Positions 1 to 11,062 of a stretch of 64,000 nucleotides of DNA are shown piece by piece. The translations under genes and the position numbers were made by a program. The stretch covers positions 4,650,001-4,714,000 of the forward strand of contig CM072806.1 of NCBI GenBank assembly GCA_037013495.1. The letters are read 5' to 3'. The notes below the pieces were generated by a model. The model saw only the letters and a program-made list of their open reading frames with translations, was not told the origin of the DNA and ran no database searches. Each line of letters opens with the position of its first letter. The stretch's first letter is position 1. Source of the DNA: Hippophae tibetana. Lineage: Eukaryota; Streptophyta; Magnoliopsida; Rosales; Elaeagnaceae.

Positions 1-184
1 TTCAAATTTCATTACATTTTATTACCAAATGTTATTTAGGATTTGAACCTAGAAATTCTTAGTAAAATGTCAAGTCTTTATTTAATGAAATAGAATGCGA
101 CAGAAGAATTTCAATTGTATTATATTGTAGTTGTAAAAAATATAATTTGTATTCTGTTTATAATTGTTTTTAATTTGTAAGTAG

Positions 185-3100
185 GTGCAACACTAAGCAA
201 AGGACTAAACAGAGGATTTGCAACATTACTAGGTGCTGCTCTAGGTGTTGGAGCTCAACACTTATCAAGTTACTTTGGCAAGAAAGAAGAACCTTATGTT
301 CTTGGGTTCTTGGTTTTTACACTAGGTAAGGGTGATATTTGCATCATTAATCATGTATTTTTTATTTATTTATTGATATATTGAAAAAAATTGTTACTTT
401 TTTATCTTCAATTTTATTTAAATTAACAAGAAAAAGTAATAGATTTAACTTTAAAAGAATTAATAATTAATTCTAATATAAACTTTATATCATATCATAA
501 TAGTGTTTACGGGGTTCAAAATTACCCCTATTACTGCCTACTTAATTGCGGGTTATGTAAATTTTACCTTTAGTTTTATATATAACCCAATTATTTAGTT
601 AATTTTATTTTAATTCCTTCTTTAAAAACAATATATACTCATCATTTTATTAAAAATATATACACATATTTATTATATCTATGAAGATGCATTAAATATA
701 TATTAATCATATTTAACGTCTTAAAAAATGATTAAAAATAAAACTTTATTTACAAAAGTTTCATGCTAAGTAATGAAATTTATATTTTATTTCTTAATAA
801 ATTTTTGACTAAAGGTAACGTCTTTAAATTTTACATATAAATTTTCAATTTTTTAAAACGTACAATTTGATTCTCAATTTATAAAATTCTATAAAACTCT
901 ATTTACAAAGGTTTAATGCTAAGTAATGAAATTTACATTTTCTTTCTTAATAATTTTTTTACTAAATTTAACGTATTTAAATTTTAACTAAATTTACATA
1001 TAGATTTTCAAACTTTTAAAACCGATTTGTTACTTAATTTTTAAAACTTTATACATAGGTTCTTAAATTTTTAAATCATATAATTTAATCTTCAATTTTT
1101 TAAAATTTTACACATAAGTTCTAAATTGGCTACTAAAATACATATTTGTGAATAAAAAATTTAAGATCTCTAAAAGTTTAAGAATTAAATCGTATGATTT
1201 AAAAATTTAGAGATTTATTTATGAAATTTTAAAAGTTTGAAGATTAAATAATACGTTTTAAAATTTTAAAAATTTATGTGTGAATTTAATTTAAGTTTGA
1301 GTAACAACGGTGTGTTTAGTCTAAATATTTATAACAATATTTCTTTAAAAAGAGATAAAATAGAAAAATAAAATCACAATAAAAACAAGAATTAAGCACT
1401 CTACTTATTATAACCTAAATATGCTATTTCTTTGGAGAATATATCCCTAAAATTTACATAACTAACAAAAAAAGCCATTAAAAAATGAGATCAATTAGCT
1501 TTCGTTTTGCTATAAACAAATAGCGTGTGAGATAATTAAACTATTTGTATCATATGAAATTGTGAATATGATGATCACTTACACATTTTTTTCCACTTTG
1601 TTTTTGATTTTGCAGCTGCAGGTTCAACATTTTCAAGATTCTTCCCCAAGATAAAAGCTAGATATGACTATGGAGTTGTGATTTTCATATTGACATTTAG
1701 TATGATTTCGGTTTCGGGTTATCGGATCGAAGAAATCATAACAATGGCTCATCAAAGACTCTCAACTATAGTAATTGGTGGTGTAACTTGCATTTTCATA
1801 TCCATTTTTATATGTCCTGTTTGGGCTGGTGGAGATCTTCACAACTTGATTGTTTCTAACATTGAAAAACTTGCAAATTGTGTAGAAGGTATTTTTAATT
1901 CATACCTAAGTAGCTCAATTCTACTTGTATTTGTGTGTTAAGTATTGAATAAAATAGACTTAAGTTAAGCTAATGAAATTAATTAATACAGGATTTGGAG
2001 GTCAATATTTTCAAATTTCTGAAGATGGAAAGAGTGTTGTAGTCTCTAAAATTGACAAGTCGGGTCTCAATGGTTACAAATGTGTACTGAATACAAAACC
2101 AACTGAAGAAGCATTGGTGAGTAAAATCTTTTTATTTTTAATGTTTCCTATCTCCTTGTCTCCTTCCCACTAATTATACATATATACTCTACATGTTTTA
2201 GGTGTGATTCATTATATTAGGTTAAATATTTGTTTTTGATTATACAAATATTTGCTTTAATTTTAATAAGTATCTATTTTATTTGTTTGTGCTTTTATTA
2301 AAAGTGGTTTTAGATAGAAATAATAGTTTTAAAATAAAACTCTTTCATAAATAAGAAACAAACAAACCAAAAGGTAGCTGTATTATTTTATTTAACTTTT
2401 ATTTGTGAAAGTAGTAAATTAAATAAAATTGTGGGGTTTTGAGTATAAAATAGAATGAAACATAGAAACAATTATAGTAAATTGAATCAAACATTAAAAT
2501 TTGAGTAGTAAAACATTAATTAACCAAAAGTACTGTTTGACATTTTTGTTCATACAGGCAAATTTTGCAAGTTGGGAACCAAGACATGGTCCATTTCGGT
2601 TTCATCATCCATGGAAACAATATTTGAAGATTGGAACTCTTGTGAGACAATGTGGTTATCAAATTGAAGTCTTAAATAGTCATGTTAACTCTGACATACA
2701 AGTACCATCAGAATTCCTCAAAGTTATAGAACCCTCGTGTACTAAAATGAGTAATGAATCTGCGAAGGCCTTAAAAGCAATAGCAACATCAATCAAAACA
2801 ATGAGGAATGAATTTACTTCAATAAGTGAACATTTAGAGGAGTCCAAGAAAGCAATTCAAGATCTCAAATTGGCTTTAGAAGTTGCAAATTTAGATAATA
2901 TTACAGAGCTTTTAGCAATAGTACCAGCTTCAACAGTCGCTTCAATGTTAGTTGAAATTGTTAAATGTGTTGAAAATATTTCAGAAGCAGTAAATGAACT
3001 TTCCAAACAAGCTCATTTCAAGAAAGCAGAAGAAAATGTGTCTCTAGAAATGATTAAGCCACAATCACTTCACAAGGGAACTATTCAACCTGTTTTGGAT

Positions 3101-3217
3101 GGTGAAAATGATTATGCCCATCATGTTACTATTATTACAATAACTGAGGGCTGTGATTCTCCATATCAAAATGAGAATTCTCAACATGCGCCAAAATCAC
3201 AAGTAGTTCATGTGTAA
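185..3217 (+). CDS. Aluminium-activated malate transporter (ALMT), 5'-truncated by window edge
   Basis: This is an anion channel of the ALMT family, which releases malate or other anions across the plasma membrane or tonoplast. I place four exons at 185-325, 1616-1888, 1992-2116 and 2558-3217. All have GT-AG borders and matching phases, and together they give 398 codons before the stop. The first exon, with the start and the first membrane helices, lies left of the window. The second and third exons carry the hydrophobic segments, with family-typical stretches [28 protein letters not shown] and VSGYR. The last exon begins with the conserved [13 protein letters not shown] motif and continues into a long soluble, helix-rich C-terminal half ending in a polar tail. 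It resembles the ALMT8/ALMT10-like group more than the root Al-responsive ALMT1, but I cannot assign the subgroup firmly. No break is visible in the part present. Confidence 0.9.
326..1615 (+). other. ALMT intron (1.29 kb, AT-rich)
   Basis: This is the intron between the first two ALMT exons in the window. It starts GTAAGG and ends TTTTGCAG. It contains loosely repeated AT-rich stretches around 820-1260 (variants of aaatttttaaaacttt) but no open coding sequence. I see no identifiable element in it. Confidence 0.7.
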
Positions 3218-4462
3218 ATATTTGTTGCTAAAAACTCTTTAGTTTAGTGTACTGATCTTTCTGGGAAAGAAATATTATTAACAAGTTTTTTCCTCCTCTT
3301 TTGAGTGTTTAATTTTGATAGCTTTGTAACAAAACTTTATGCAAAAACAACTATTCAATTTTTTGTTCATTTTACACAAAATTACCTCAATTTTTTTTCT
3401 TTAAGTAATGGTATCTAAACTTTTATCCCATTTACAATAAGTTAAACCAACAAAAATATATGTGAACTCTTACATTTATTTCATTTTTATAATTAAATTA
3501 TTTTGTCTCGTTTATACCTTTCATGTATTATATTTGTTCTATTTATATTATTTCGTTAATCTTCATTTAAATATGTTTCATATTAATGGTATATTTAGAA
3601 TAATTTAGATAGTTAAATAATATATTTGAAATAACACAAATATTTAACTACTCAAATAATTAGTTGATATATTTGAAACAATAATTTATTCCAAATATAA
3701 CATTTAATTATCAGAGTTTTTTTCAAACCTATCATTTAACTATCTAGTATGTGATGACCTTAAATAGACACTAATAAAATAAATATAATAATTGATTGAT
3801 ATAAATAAGATAAAAATAATCAAGTACTTAACGAAACAAATATAATAATTATATTTTTATAAGTTTAATGTTTACAATAAAAAAATTTATATTAAATTTT
3901 ATCATATTAATTAATTAACACTAATTAAATTTTATCATATAAACTAATTAATATTAATTAACTTACATGTATAAATGAAATGAATGATTTTAAAGTAATA
4001 TTCACTGCTATTCAAGTGAAATATAAAATATGACTATTAGCTCAACAAAAAGATGCTCGAAAGATAATTTCTCAACTAGTCAATGAATCACAACCTTTCT
4101 CGTTGAAGTCGAATGTTAAACCACGTAAGGGTCGCACTAATGGATCAAAAAAAGGAAAGAAGAAACTTTTACAAGCCGCGATCTTTCAAATAAACATATG
4201 CTATGATCTTTTTGTTATGATATTAAGTTATATTTCAAGATATATTTTATTAATTATGATAATAATTGTGTGCATATTAAAATACATATGATAATTATTT
4301 TATATATTCGATTAAGCTGTTATAGTTTTGTATATACTTATTTTTTGAAAATAATAATTCAAAAATCTTTATATCTTAATTAAATTAATTAAAATATTTT
4401 ATTATTATTTATAAATACGATTTAAATAAATAATGATATATTAAATTGGTTTTGAAATACAG
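3218..4462. other. Intergenic ALMT to subtilase, with a small coding-like fragment
   Basis: The stretch is AT-rich and mostly featureless. At about 4040-4165 on + the composition changes, and an open frame reads as a lysine-rich, coding-like segment (KSNVKPRKGRTNGSKKGKKK). It could be a relic of another gene or a degraded upstream exon. It does not match the subtilase prodomain I would expect at this place, and I do not recognise it. Confidence 0.4.
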
Positions 4463-5543
4463 AGTTGAAAGGAATAGCATCTGTTGGGCCGAGTGATCCA
4501 AACAAATAGACATTACAAACGACGAGGTCATGGGATTTTGTACTAATGGGACAAAAAGAAATACCTTGGGACTCTTATGGTAATGAAGCTGATCTGCTTT
4601 CTAAAGCTGGTTATGGCAAGGATGTTATTATTGGTATTTTAGATAGTGGTAATTATATTTAATCCATTCATTAATTTTCTAAAATTAGTTATTAATATTG
4701 TTGATTAAATGAAATTAAACATTTTGTTTTATAAATCAGATGTATGGCCAGAAGCAAAGAGTTTCAGTGATGAAGGAATGGGACCAATTCCAGAATCATG
4801 GAAAGGAATTTGCCAAACTGGACCTGGTTTTAATTCATCCAATTGTAACAGGAAGATCATAGGAGCAAGGTACTACATCAAAGGTTACGAGCACTATAAC
4901 CACACAACACTAGATAGCTCTTTGGATTACCGATCACCGCGTGACAAGGACGGTCACGGAACACATACAGCTTCAACGGTCGGAGGCCGGAGAGTTCGTA
5001 ATGTGTCAGCTATTGGAGGGTTTGGTAAGGCTACTGCATCTGGCGGTGCCCCATTGGTTCGACTTGCTATATACAAAGCTTGTTGGGCAATACCAAACCG
5101 ATCAAAATCTTATGGAAATGTATGTTTTGAAGAAGACACTTTTGCAGCTATTGACGACGCTATAGCAGATGGTGTTAATGTTCTAAGCATCTCACTTGGG
5201 AGTAGAAAACCTGCCATCTACGTTGAATATCCTATTGCTATGGGAGCATTATATGCCACCAAGAAGAATATTGTGGTGGCTTGTAGTGCAGACAAATTTG
5301 GTCCTAGACCAGCAACTTTGTCAAACATAGCTCCATGGACTTTAAGTGTTGGTGCTAGCAATATGGACAGAAAATTTATTGCAAGTGCTGTGCTTGGCAA
5401 TGGCATGATTATAGAGGTAACTAAATTGTTTTTTTATGATATTTGTACGTTATAAAAAACAAAAAAAAAAAAAAATTTATATTGAAATGTCTTATATAAA
5501 TTAATAATGTATTCTTGATCATGAATAGGCTGTGACACCAAGT

Positions 5544-5845
5544 AGGGGTGTCCATAAATCGGACCAAATAGTTTTACAAATCAAACGGTTTGGTCTGATT
5601 TGTATTAATTTTAGACCGATCGAATTGGAACAGATCAATTTAATAATATATTAAAAATTTCACATTATTTCTCATTAAATATGTCAAAAAATCGAACCAA
5701 ATTGAACCGAATCGTTTTATAAATCAAATGATCTGGTTCGATTTGTATTAATTAAAACCGTTTTAAACAGTTCGATCTGGTCCGATCCAATCAGGTTAAA
5801 TTTTTTTAACCAAAACCGGACCGGACCAGACCGGTGGACACCCCT
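5544..5845. mobile_element. Mutator-like MITE inside subtilase exon
   Basis: This is a roughly 302-bp element with perfect 11-bp terminal inverted repeats, AGGGGTGTCCA at the left and TGGACACCCCT at the right. The 9-bp target duplication ACACCAAGT lies at 5535-5543 and 5847-5855, with one extra base at 5846. A 9-bp duplication is characteristic of Mutator-type transposition. The interior has no coding capacity and is rich in ggtccgatt/ttcggtt-like repeats. The element splits the subtilase reading frame after the codons AVTPS. The frame resumes after the right duplication. Confidence 0.85.
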
Positions 5846-6242
5846 AACACCAAGTCATCTAAACGAAAACAAGATGTATCATCTAATATATGCTTCAAAA
5901 GTGACTAAACTAGACATGAAACAAAATATGGCAAAGTACGTATTTAAATATAACTTCTATTTTATTTTTATTGATTTCAATAAACGTTCTCAACAATTGT
6001 ATAAGCCAATATTGATATTGGATATTAATCCTTAATTTAAGGAATAAAACAAGTAGCTTAATTCAAGAAATTAAATAAGGAATCCTTAATTCAAGAAGTA
6101 AATCAAGAAATGCTTAATTTAAAGAGTAATTGAAGGAGTAAAATTTCCTTATATATAGCTATGCAATTGTAATGAAAACATGAAGAAAATGATACAAACT
6201 AGAGAACTCTTTTGTGTAGAGTTATTTCTTGTTTTATCAACA

Positions 6243-6254
6243 TGGTATGAGAGC
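6243..6254 (+). other. Retrotransposon primer-binding site (initiator Met tRNA type)
   Basis: TGGTATGAGAGC immediately follows the CA end of the LTR-like sequence. It matches the usual copia primer-binding site TGGTATCAGAGC with one change. Confidence 0.7.
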
Positions 6255-6394
6255 AAGTCGATCTTCGTAAAAAAAAATTTTGTTATTCCTCTACTGAAAT
6301 AGCATATACTTGTAGCTCTTGAAATTTTATCTCTACTTTCGACAATAGAGTCTATGATGTCTCAAATATATATATTTCAAACCAAGCTTTTGAC

Positions 6395-6773
6395 GATAAT
6401 GGATTAAATCTCTCCTGTAACTTCTACCTACTTGATATGGAATAGTATTTGTGGTAAAAGGAAAGGTCCTACATTGAAACCAGGCGATGATGGATTAAAT
6501 CTCTCTTGTAGTTTCTACCTACTTGATGTGGAGGAGAAGTATTGTGGTAAAATGAAAGATCTCACATTGAAACCAAGCTCTTGGTGATGATGGATTAAAT
6601 CTCTCTTGCAATTTCTACCTACCTGATGTGAAGGAGGAGTATTGTGGTAAAAGGAAAGGTCCCACATTGAAACTAAGCTCTTGGCAATGATGGATTAAAT
6701 CTCTCTTACAGCTCCTACCTGTCCGATGTGGAGGGGAAGTATTGTGGTAAAAGGAAAGGTCCCACATCGACAA
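6395..6773. repeat. Four-copy tandem repeat, 100-bp period
   Basis: Copies begin at about 6395, 6486, 6586 and 6686. The last three are spaced exactly 100 bp apart, and the first is about 9 bp shorter. Each reads from gatgatggattaaatctctc through ctacctacctgatgtggag to aaaggtcccacattgaaacc with scattered substitutions. There is no open frame across it. It sits between the primer-binding site and the polypurine tract of the surrounding copia remnant. Confidence 0.85.
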
Positions 6774-7071
6774 CAATATATATATATTTGCTATCGTAAT
6801 CAACATTTTTGTTAGTTTTACCTTTGATGCCTTAGCTTCTCATCAGTTTTAACGACTTTTGTGTAAGCTTAGATCCATAAACCTTATAATCCAGCTTGAG
6901 GAGGAGTATTAGAGATAAAATTATGGAGTAATTTAAGGAGTAAATTAAAGAGTGTCAACTCCTTATTTCAAGGAGTAAATCTCCTTATATATAGCTATAG
7001 AATTGTAATGAAAATATGAAAGAAATAATACAACTTGCTTTATTATTATCTTAGCATCTTCAATCTTCGAA

Positions 7072-8220
7072 ATGACTGAAGATAAGCCGCTAGGATCCGA
7101 AGCTGAAAATTCATCGGTGTTTTCCTTCATGAATATGTATGAGGTGGATATAAACCCAAATCAAAGATTAAGCACAATCTTGTTGAATGAGTTTAATTAC
7201 GTGCCTTGGTCAAGAGCAATGTCTCTGGCTCTAAATGGAAGGTCCTAGTTAGGGTTCATAAATGGAAGCATCGAACTACCTGATGTTTCCTCACCAACCT
7301 ATGAATCCTGGCTTAGCAAGGATCAACTGGTTATGTCATGTCTCCTAAATTCCATGGAACGTAAATTAGCTGAAATATTTAGTTACTCTGAATCCCCGTA
7401 CCAACTATGGGAGACGATTAAGGAAATGTATGGCAGTCAAAACAATGTTGCACGAGTTTTTCAATTAAAAAAGGACATCTCATATCTGCAATAAGATGGA
7501 AAGCCTTTTGTACTACTCTTATAAAGCATGAAAATCATGTGGAATGAGTTGGAAATATATCGTCCTCATAAAACCGATGTAGCTCTGCTACGAAAAAGAA
7601 CAGAAGAAGATAAGATATTTCAACTTCTATCCAGTCTCGATTCAACATATAAAGATATACGATGTCATATACTCATGAATACTGAACTTCTTTCCTTCAC
7701 CAATGTATGTGCGACAATTCAACGTGAAGAAGTAAGGAGGAAAGTTGTGAACAAGGGTACAATGACTAGTGCACTTGAGGCAAAATCCTATCTAACCAAC
7801 GAGAGGAAGTACAAAGGGAAGCATCCAAACTTGAAGTGTCATCACTGCAAATATATGGGCTATGTTAAGGACACATGCTGGATTCTACATCTAGAATTAA
7901 AGCCTGATTTTATAAAGGACAAGGGTTTATAGAAAGTGAATCGTACTCTACACTGTGCAAATCATGTTTTTGCCTCTACCTCTAATAGGTCTGATCCATT
8001 CAAGAATTTCACAACAAATCCAGTTGAACTCATGAATGAGTTTATGTTGTATCTTCAAAGCAAGACAAGAGGAGCTAGAATTGACTATGTAGGTAACATA
8101 GAAGAAGGAAACTCGATAACATTGCTAGGAAAGTTTGCGGGTTTCTTGACAGATACAAAACTCATACCACAAGAGGACATGCAAGGTATCATAAAGCCTT
8201 TAAAATTTCTCTTAAAATAA
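7072..8220 (+). pseudogene. Copia gag remnant
   Basis: This is the degraded gag region of a Ty1/copia element. The frame opens at ATG 7072 (MTEDKPLGSE) and carries the copia gag features: NYVPWSRAM near the start, then a UBN2-like region (YQLWETIKEMYG, FQLLSSLDSTY), then a zinc knuckle at about 7837-7878. Several in-frame stops break it (for example about 7246, 7492, 7930 and 8218). The zinc knuckle reads CHHCKYMGYVKDTC, so the conserved His of CX2CX4HX4C is a Tyr. Gag would form the virus-like particle of the element. This copy cannot. Confidence 0.8.
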
Positions 8221-8222
8221 AT

Positions 8223-9430
8223 ATGTTGCATGATTTTTGGGTTGTAGATTCTGGTACCACAGATCATATGACCAACCATGTGTCAAAGTTTCATAAGTTT
8301 GAAAAATTAGCAAATTCTTCTCAAGTTTCAATTGCAAATGGTGAGAATGTAAAGGTTTTAGGAAAGAAAAAAATAAAATTAATGTCAGATGAAATCGAGT
8401 CGGCGGTTTTATATGTACCTTCATTTTCCTTCCAACTTCTATCTGTAGGAAAAATCACAAATACCTTGAATTGCTTAGCCATTTTTTCTCCTCACAATAT
8501 CATTTTTCAGGATTGTGCCACGAAAAAGTCGATTGGTGAAGGGTTTTACTTAGATGATCTTTATTACATATCCAAAAGCAATCCTAGAGGGTTTCATGCC
8601 AAGTTTAACCCCATCCAAGAAAATCAATTGTGACATCAACGTTTAGCTCACCCTTCTCCACCAATTTTGTCAACTTTATTTCCAAACTTAGGAAATGATG
8701 CAATTGCATGTGAAACTTGCCACTTATCTAAGGCCACTAGATTGCCTTTTAATTCTTCCTTGTCTAGGGCTAGTAAGTATTTTGAACTAGTTCATTCAGA
8801 TGTATGAGGACCAACTAATGAATCTTTTGATGGTTATAAGTATTTTGTGATTTTTGTTGATGATTTCTCTTGAGTCACATGGTTGTATCTTTTAAAGTCT
8901 AAGAATGAAGTTATGAAAGTATTTAAGGACTTTCATAACCTTATTAAAAATCACTTCTCCTCTAAAATTCAAACCTTAAGGTCTAACAACGGCACCGAAT
9001 ACATGTCCTTTATCATGAAACAATATTTGAGTATTCATGGAATTATCACCAAACAAGTTATGTTGGCACATCTCAACAAAATGGTGTAGCTGAACGCAAA
9101 AATTAGGACTTACTTGAAAAAACTAGAACATTAATGCTATAAATGAATGTACCAAAGAGATTCTAGTCCCAAGGGGTTATGGCAGCTGCTTACATCATCA
9201 ATAGATTACCCAGTCGAGTCTTTGATTTCAAGTCTCCCCTAGAGGTCATGAAAGGAAGGAAAATTAACCTCTCACACCTTAGAGTCTTTGGTTGTATCTG
9301 TTTTGTACATATTCAATCTCATCATCGAGATAAATTAGATCCTAGAGTTGTTAAATGTATTTTTCTTGGTTATTCATGTACACAAAAGGGATATAAGTGT
9401 TATGATCCCTAACTTAGGAGATTAATTGTG
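8223..9430 (+). pseudogene. Copia protease-integrase remnant
   Basis: This continues directly from the gag remnant. A copia aspartic protease site is visible (WVVDSGTTDHM, about 8241-8273). The integrase region follows, with a His/Cys zinc-finger part (CETCHLSKA) and the core motif LVHSDV followed by a stop in place of Trp. Another stop replaces Trp after VDDFS. The second core motif reads LRSNNGTEY, so the usual catalytic Asp is Asn. The post-integrase part (LRVFGCICFVH, KCIFLGYS) is present to about 9412. With several nonsense codons and a lost catalytic residue it is inactive. Confidence 0.8.
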
Positions 9431-9941
9431 TCTAAAGATGTTCTATTTTATGAAACTAATCTTTTTTTCAACAAGTCACATGAAATCACAAGTCAAGGGG
9501 ATGACATCTTGGATGTGTTTCCATTACCAAGAATCGAACTTGAGGCTCCACAACAACAAGATCACAGCTATGTCAACATTGATGCATCTCTCACTGAAAG
9601 TAACAATGAAGAGTCTCGTCTTGATGGTACACTGCATAAAGATGGTGACAATCAAGATGATCCTCACAATATGGTACAAGATGTAAACAAATGTGAGATA
9701 ACTCATCCTACTCCATGACGTAATCCAATGTGTGTTAGGAAACCTCCCACAAGACTTCAAGACACTGTCACCTACAAAGCACATTGACGTTCGTTATCAT
9801 TTTGTGCGAGAGATTATTGAAGAAGGTGGAGTACTAGTTCAAAAGATTAGTACGACAGAAAATCCCGCAGATATGATGACCAAGGTGGTAACAACAATCA
9901 AGTTCAAACATTGTCTGGACTTGATTAACATCCTGCAAATT
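9431..9941 (+). pseudogene. Copia linker joined to RNase H tail; reverse transcriptase deleted
   Basis: After the integrase C-terminal part (SKDVLFYETNLFF), the frame reaches the acidic linker and the RKPPTRLQD segment that normally precedes reverse transcriptase. At about 9765-9780 it jumps straight to the very end of RNase H (TKHIDVRYHFVREII, then NPADMMTK and the closing segment to 9941). The whole reverse transcriptase and most of RNase H, normally well over 1 kb, are missing. The junction is clean and looks like a single internal deletion. Confidence 0.75.
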
Positions 9942-10016
9942 TGAATTGGCAGTGGCGTCGTTGATCTAGTAATTAAAGAAATCATTTAAAATCACTAAGT
10001 CGCTAAGGTGAAGATT

Positions 10017-10461
10017 TGTTATATAGCTCCTTAGAGAAAATTAAAAAAGTCCCACATTGGTTAGGAATGGAGATGAGTGTTGGATTTGGGGCTATAAATA
10101 AAACCCTCCTTCACCATTTGTAAACATCCCAAAATTTGTAAATCTTCCTTTCTTTTGTAAGGGTAATTGATTAGCTCAGTTTTGCCCAATTAGTTGTAAT
10201 TTTGGAGTTGATCTATTTGGAGATAGTAGAAGTGGTCAACGACGCCCGAAGATCTTGGTAACATTTACACCGAAACTCGTTAAATTTTTGGTGTTATTAT
10301 TTTTTTGTTTTAATATTTCTGTTTCAATATCTGTTTTAATTTATTTTAGGATTATATTTCGAATAACATTATTTTGTCGGGTTAGTTTGAGTTCTATTCA
10401 TTTAAATCATAAGTGAATATTAACTATTTGAATAGGGAAAATATAACTAATTTTTCCAACA
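10017..10461 (+). mobile_element. Copia 3' LTR
   Basis: This is a 445-bp sequence bounded by TGTT and AACA, preceded by a purine-rich stretch (aaggtgaagatt). It has a TATA box (TATAAATA, 10093-10100) and downstream transcript-leader-like sequence. It directly follows the RNase H tail, as a 3' LTR should. No matching 5' LTR is visible to the left. The LTR pieces at 6.0-7.1 kb belong to a different family, so the locus is composite. Confidence 0.65.
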
Positions 10462-11062
10462 ATTATGCTTTGTAATATCTTATCATTCACATTTTTTAAC
10501 ATATATATTCAATTACTTTGCAGCTGGTCTTTTTAGCAACATAGGCTTGCCAATAAGTGATGAAAAGGGCAATGTTGCAAATCCCTTTGCATATGGTTCA
10601 GGCCACATTCGTCCCACAAAGGCAGCAGACCCTGGACTTGTTTATGATGCATCTTACACGGACTATCTAGACTACTTGTGCAACTTCGGAGTGAATGATT
10701 TGGATCCAACATTTGAGTGCCCAACAACACTAAATTCACCTGCAAATCTTAACTATTCTTCTGTTGCAGTTCCCAAACTCAATGACACAGTGACTATTAC
10801 TAGGACCGTCACTAATGTAGGTGATGCAAAGAGTACCTACTATTTTAGTCCTATACCTCTTCCTGGGATCTCAGTTAGGGCCGACCCAAGTGTATTGATC
10901 TTTGATCACGTTGGTCAGAAGAAGAGCTTTGACATTACAATCAAAGCAAGAAGAAAGAAGATCAGCAGCAACCAAGAGAATGATGAGTACAAATTTGGGT
11001 GGTATACTTGGACTGATGGACTTCATAATGTTAGAAGTCCCATTGCAGTTTCTTTTGCTTGA

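Larger units (their letters stand above)
6020..7065 (+). mobile_element. Copia-type LTR retrotransposon remnant, internally deleted
   Basis: An LTR-like 3' part (about 6020-6242) ends in CA. It is followed at once by a primer-binding site of the initiator-Met type, TGGTATGAGAGC at 6243-6254. A polypurine stretch (ttgaggaggag, about 6896-6906) precedes a second LTR-like sequence from about 6907, whose expected TG start has become TA. Both LTR parts share the block tccttatatatagctat followed by gaattgtaatgaaaa. Between them there is no gag or pol. That space is filled mostly by a tandem repeat described separately. It lies inside what was a subtilase intron or exon gap. Confidence 0.65.
4463..11062 (+). 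pseudogene. Subtilisin-like protease SBT5.6-type, inactivated
   Basis: This is a secreted plant subtilase of the SBT5 group. Recognisable exons are 4463-4648 (end of prodomain to the catalytic Asp, GILDSG), 4740-5416 (RDKDGHGTHTAS with the catalytic His), a short piece around 5526-5543 continuing at about 5856-5935 (start of the PA-domain region), and 10524-11062 (C-terminal Fn3-like domain, ending in TGA). Four lesions mark it as dead. There is an in-frame TAG in the first exon, where related proteins read KHTLHTTRSW. The oxyanion-hole AGNSGP motif is replaced by ADKFGP. A MITE sits inside an exon. About 4.6 kb of copia debris stands where the PA-domain and GTSM catalytic-Ser exons should be. 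No signal peptide or prodomain start was found upstream. The last exon is still clean, so decay looks fairly recent. Confidence 0.88.

Noticed and set aside
7936-8633. Separate open frames that could pass as small genes
   Set aside because: They are consecutive pieces of one copia polyprotein separated by stop codons.
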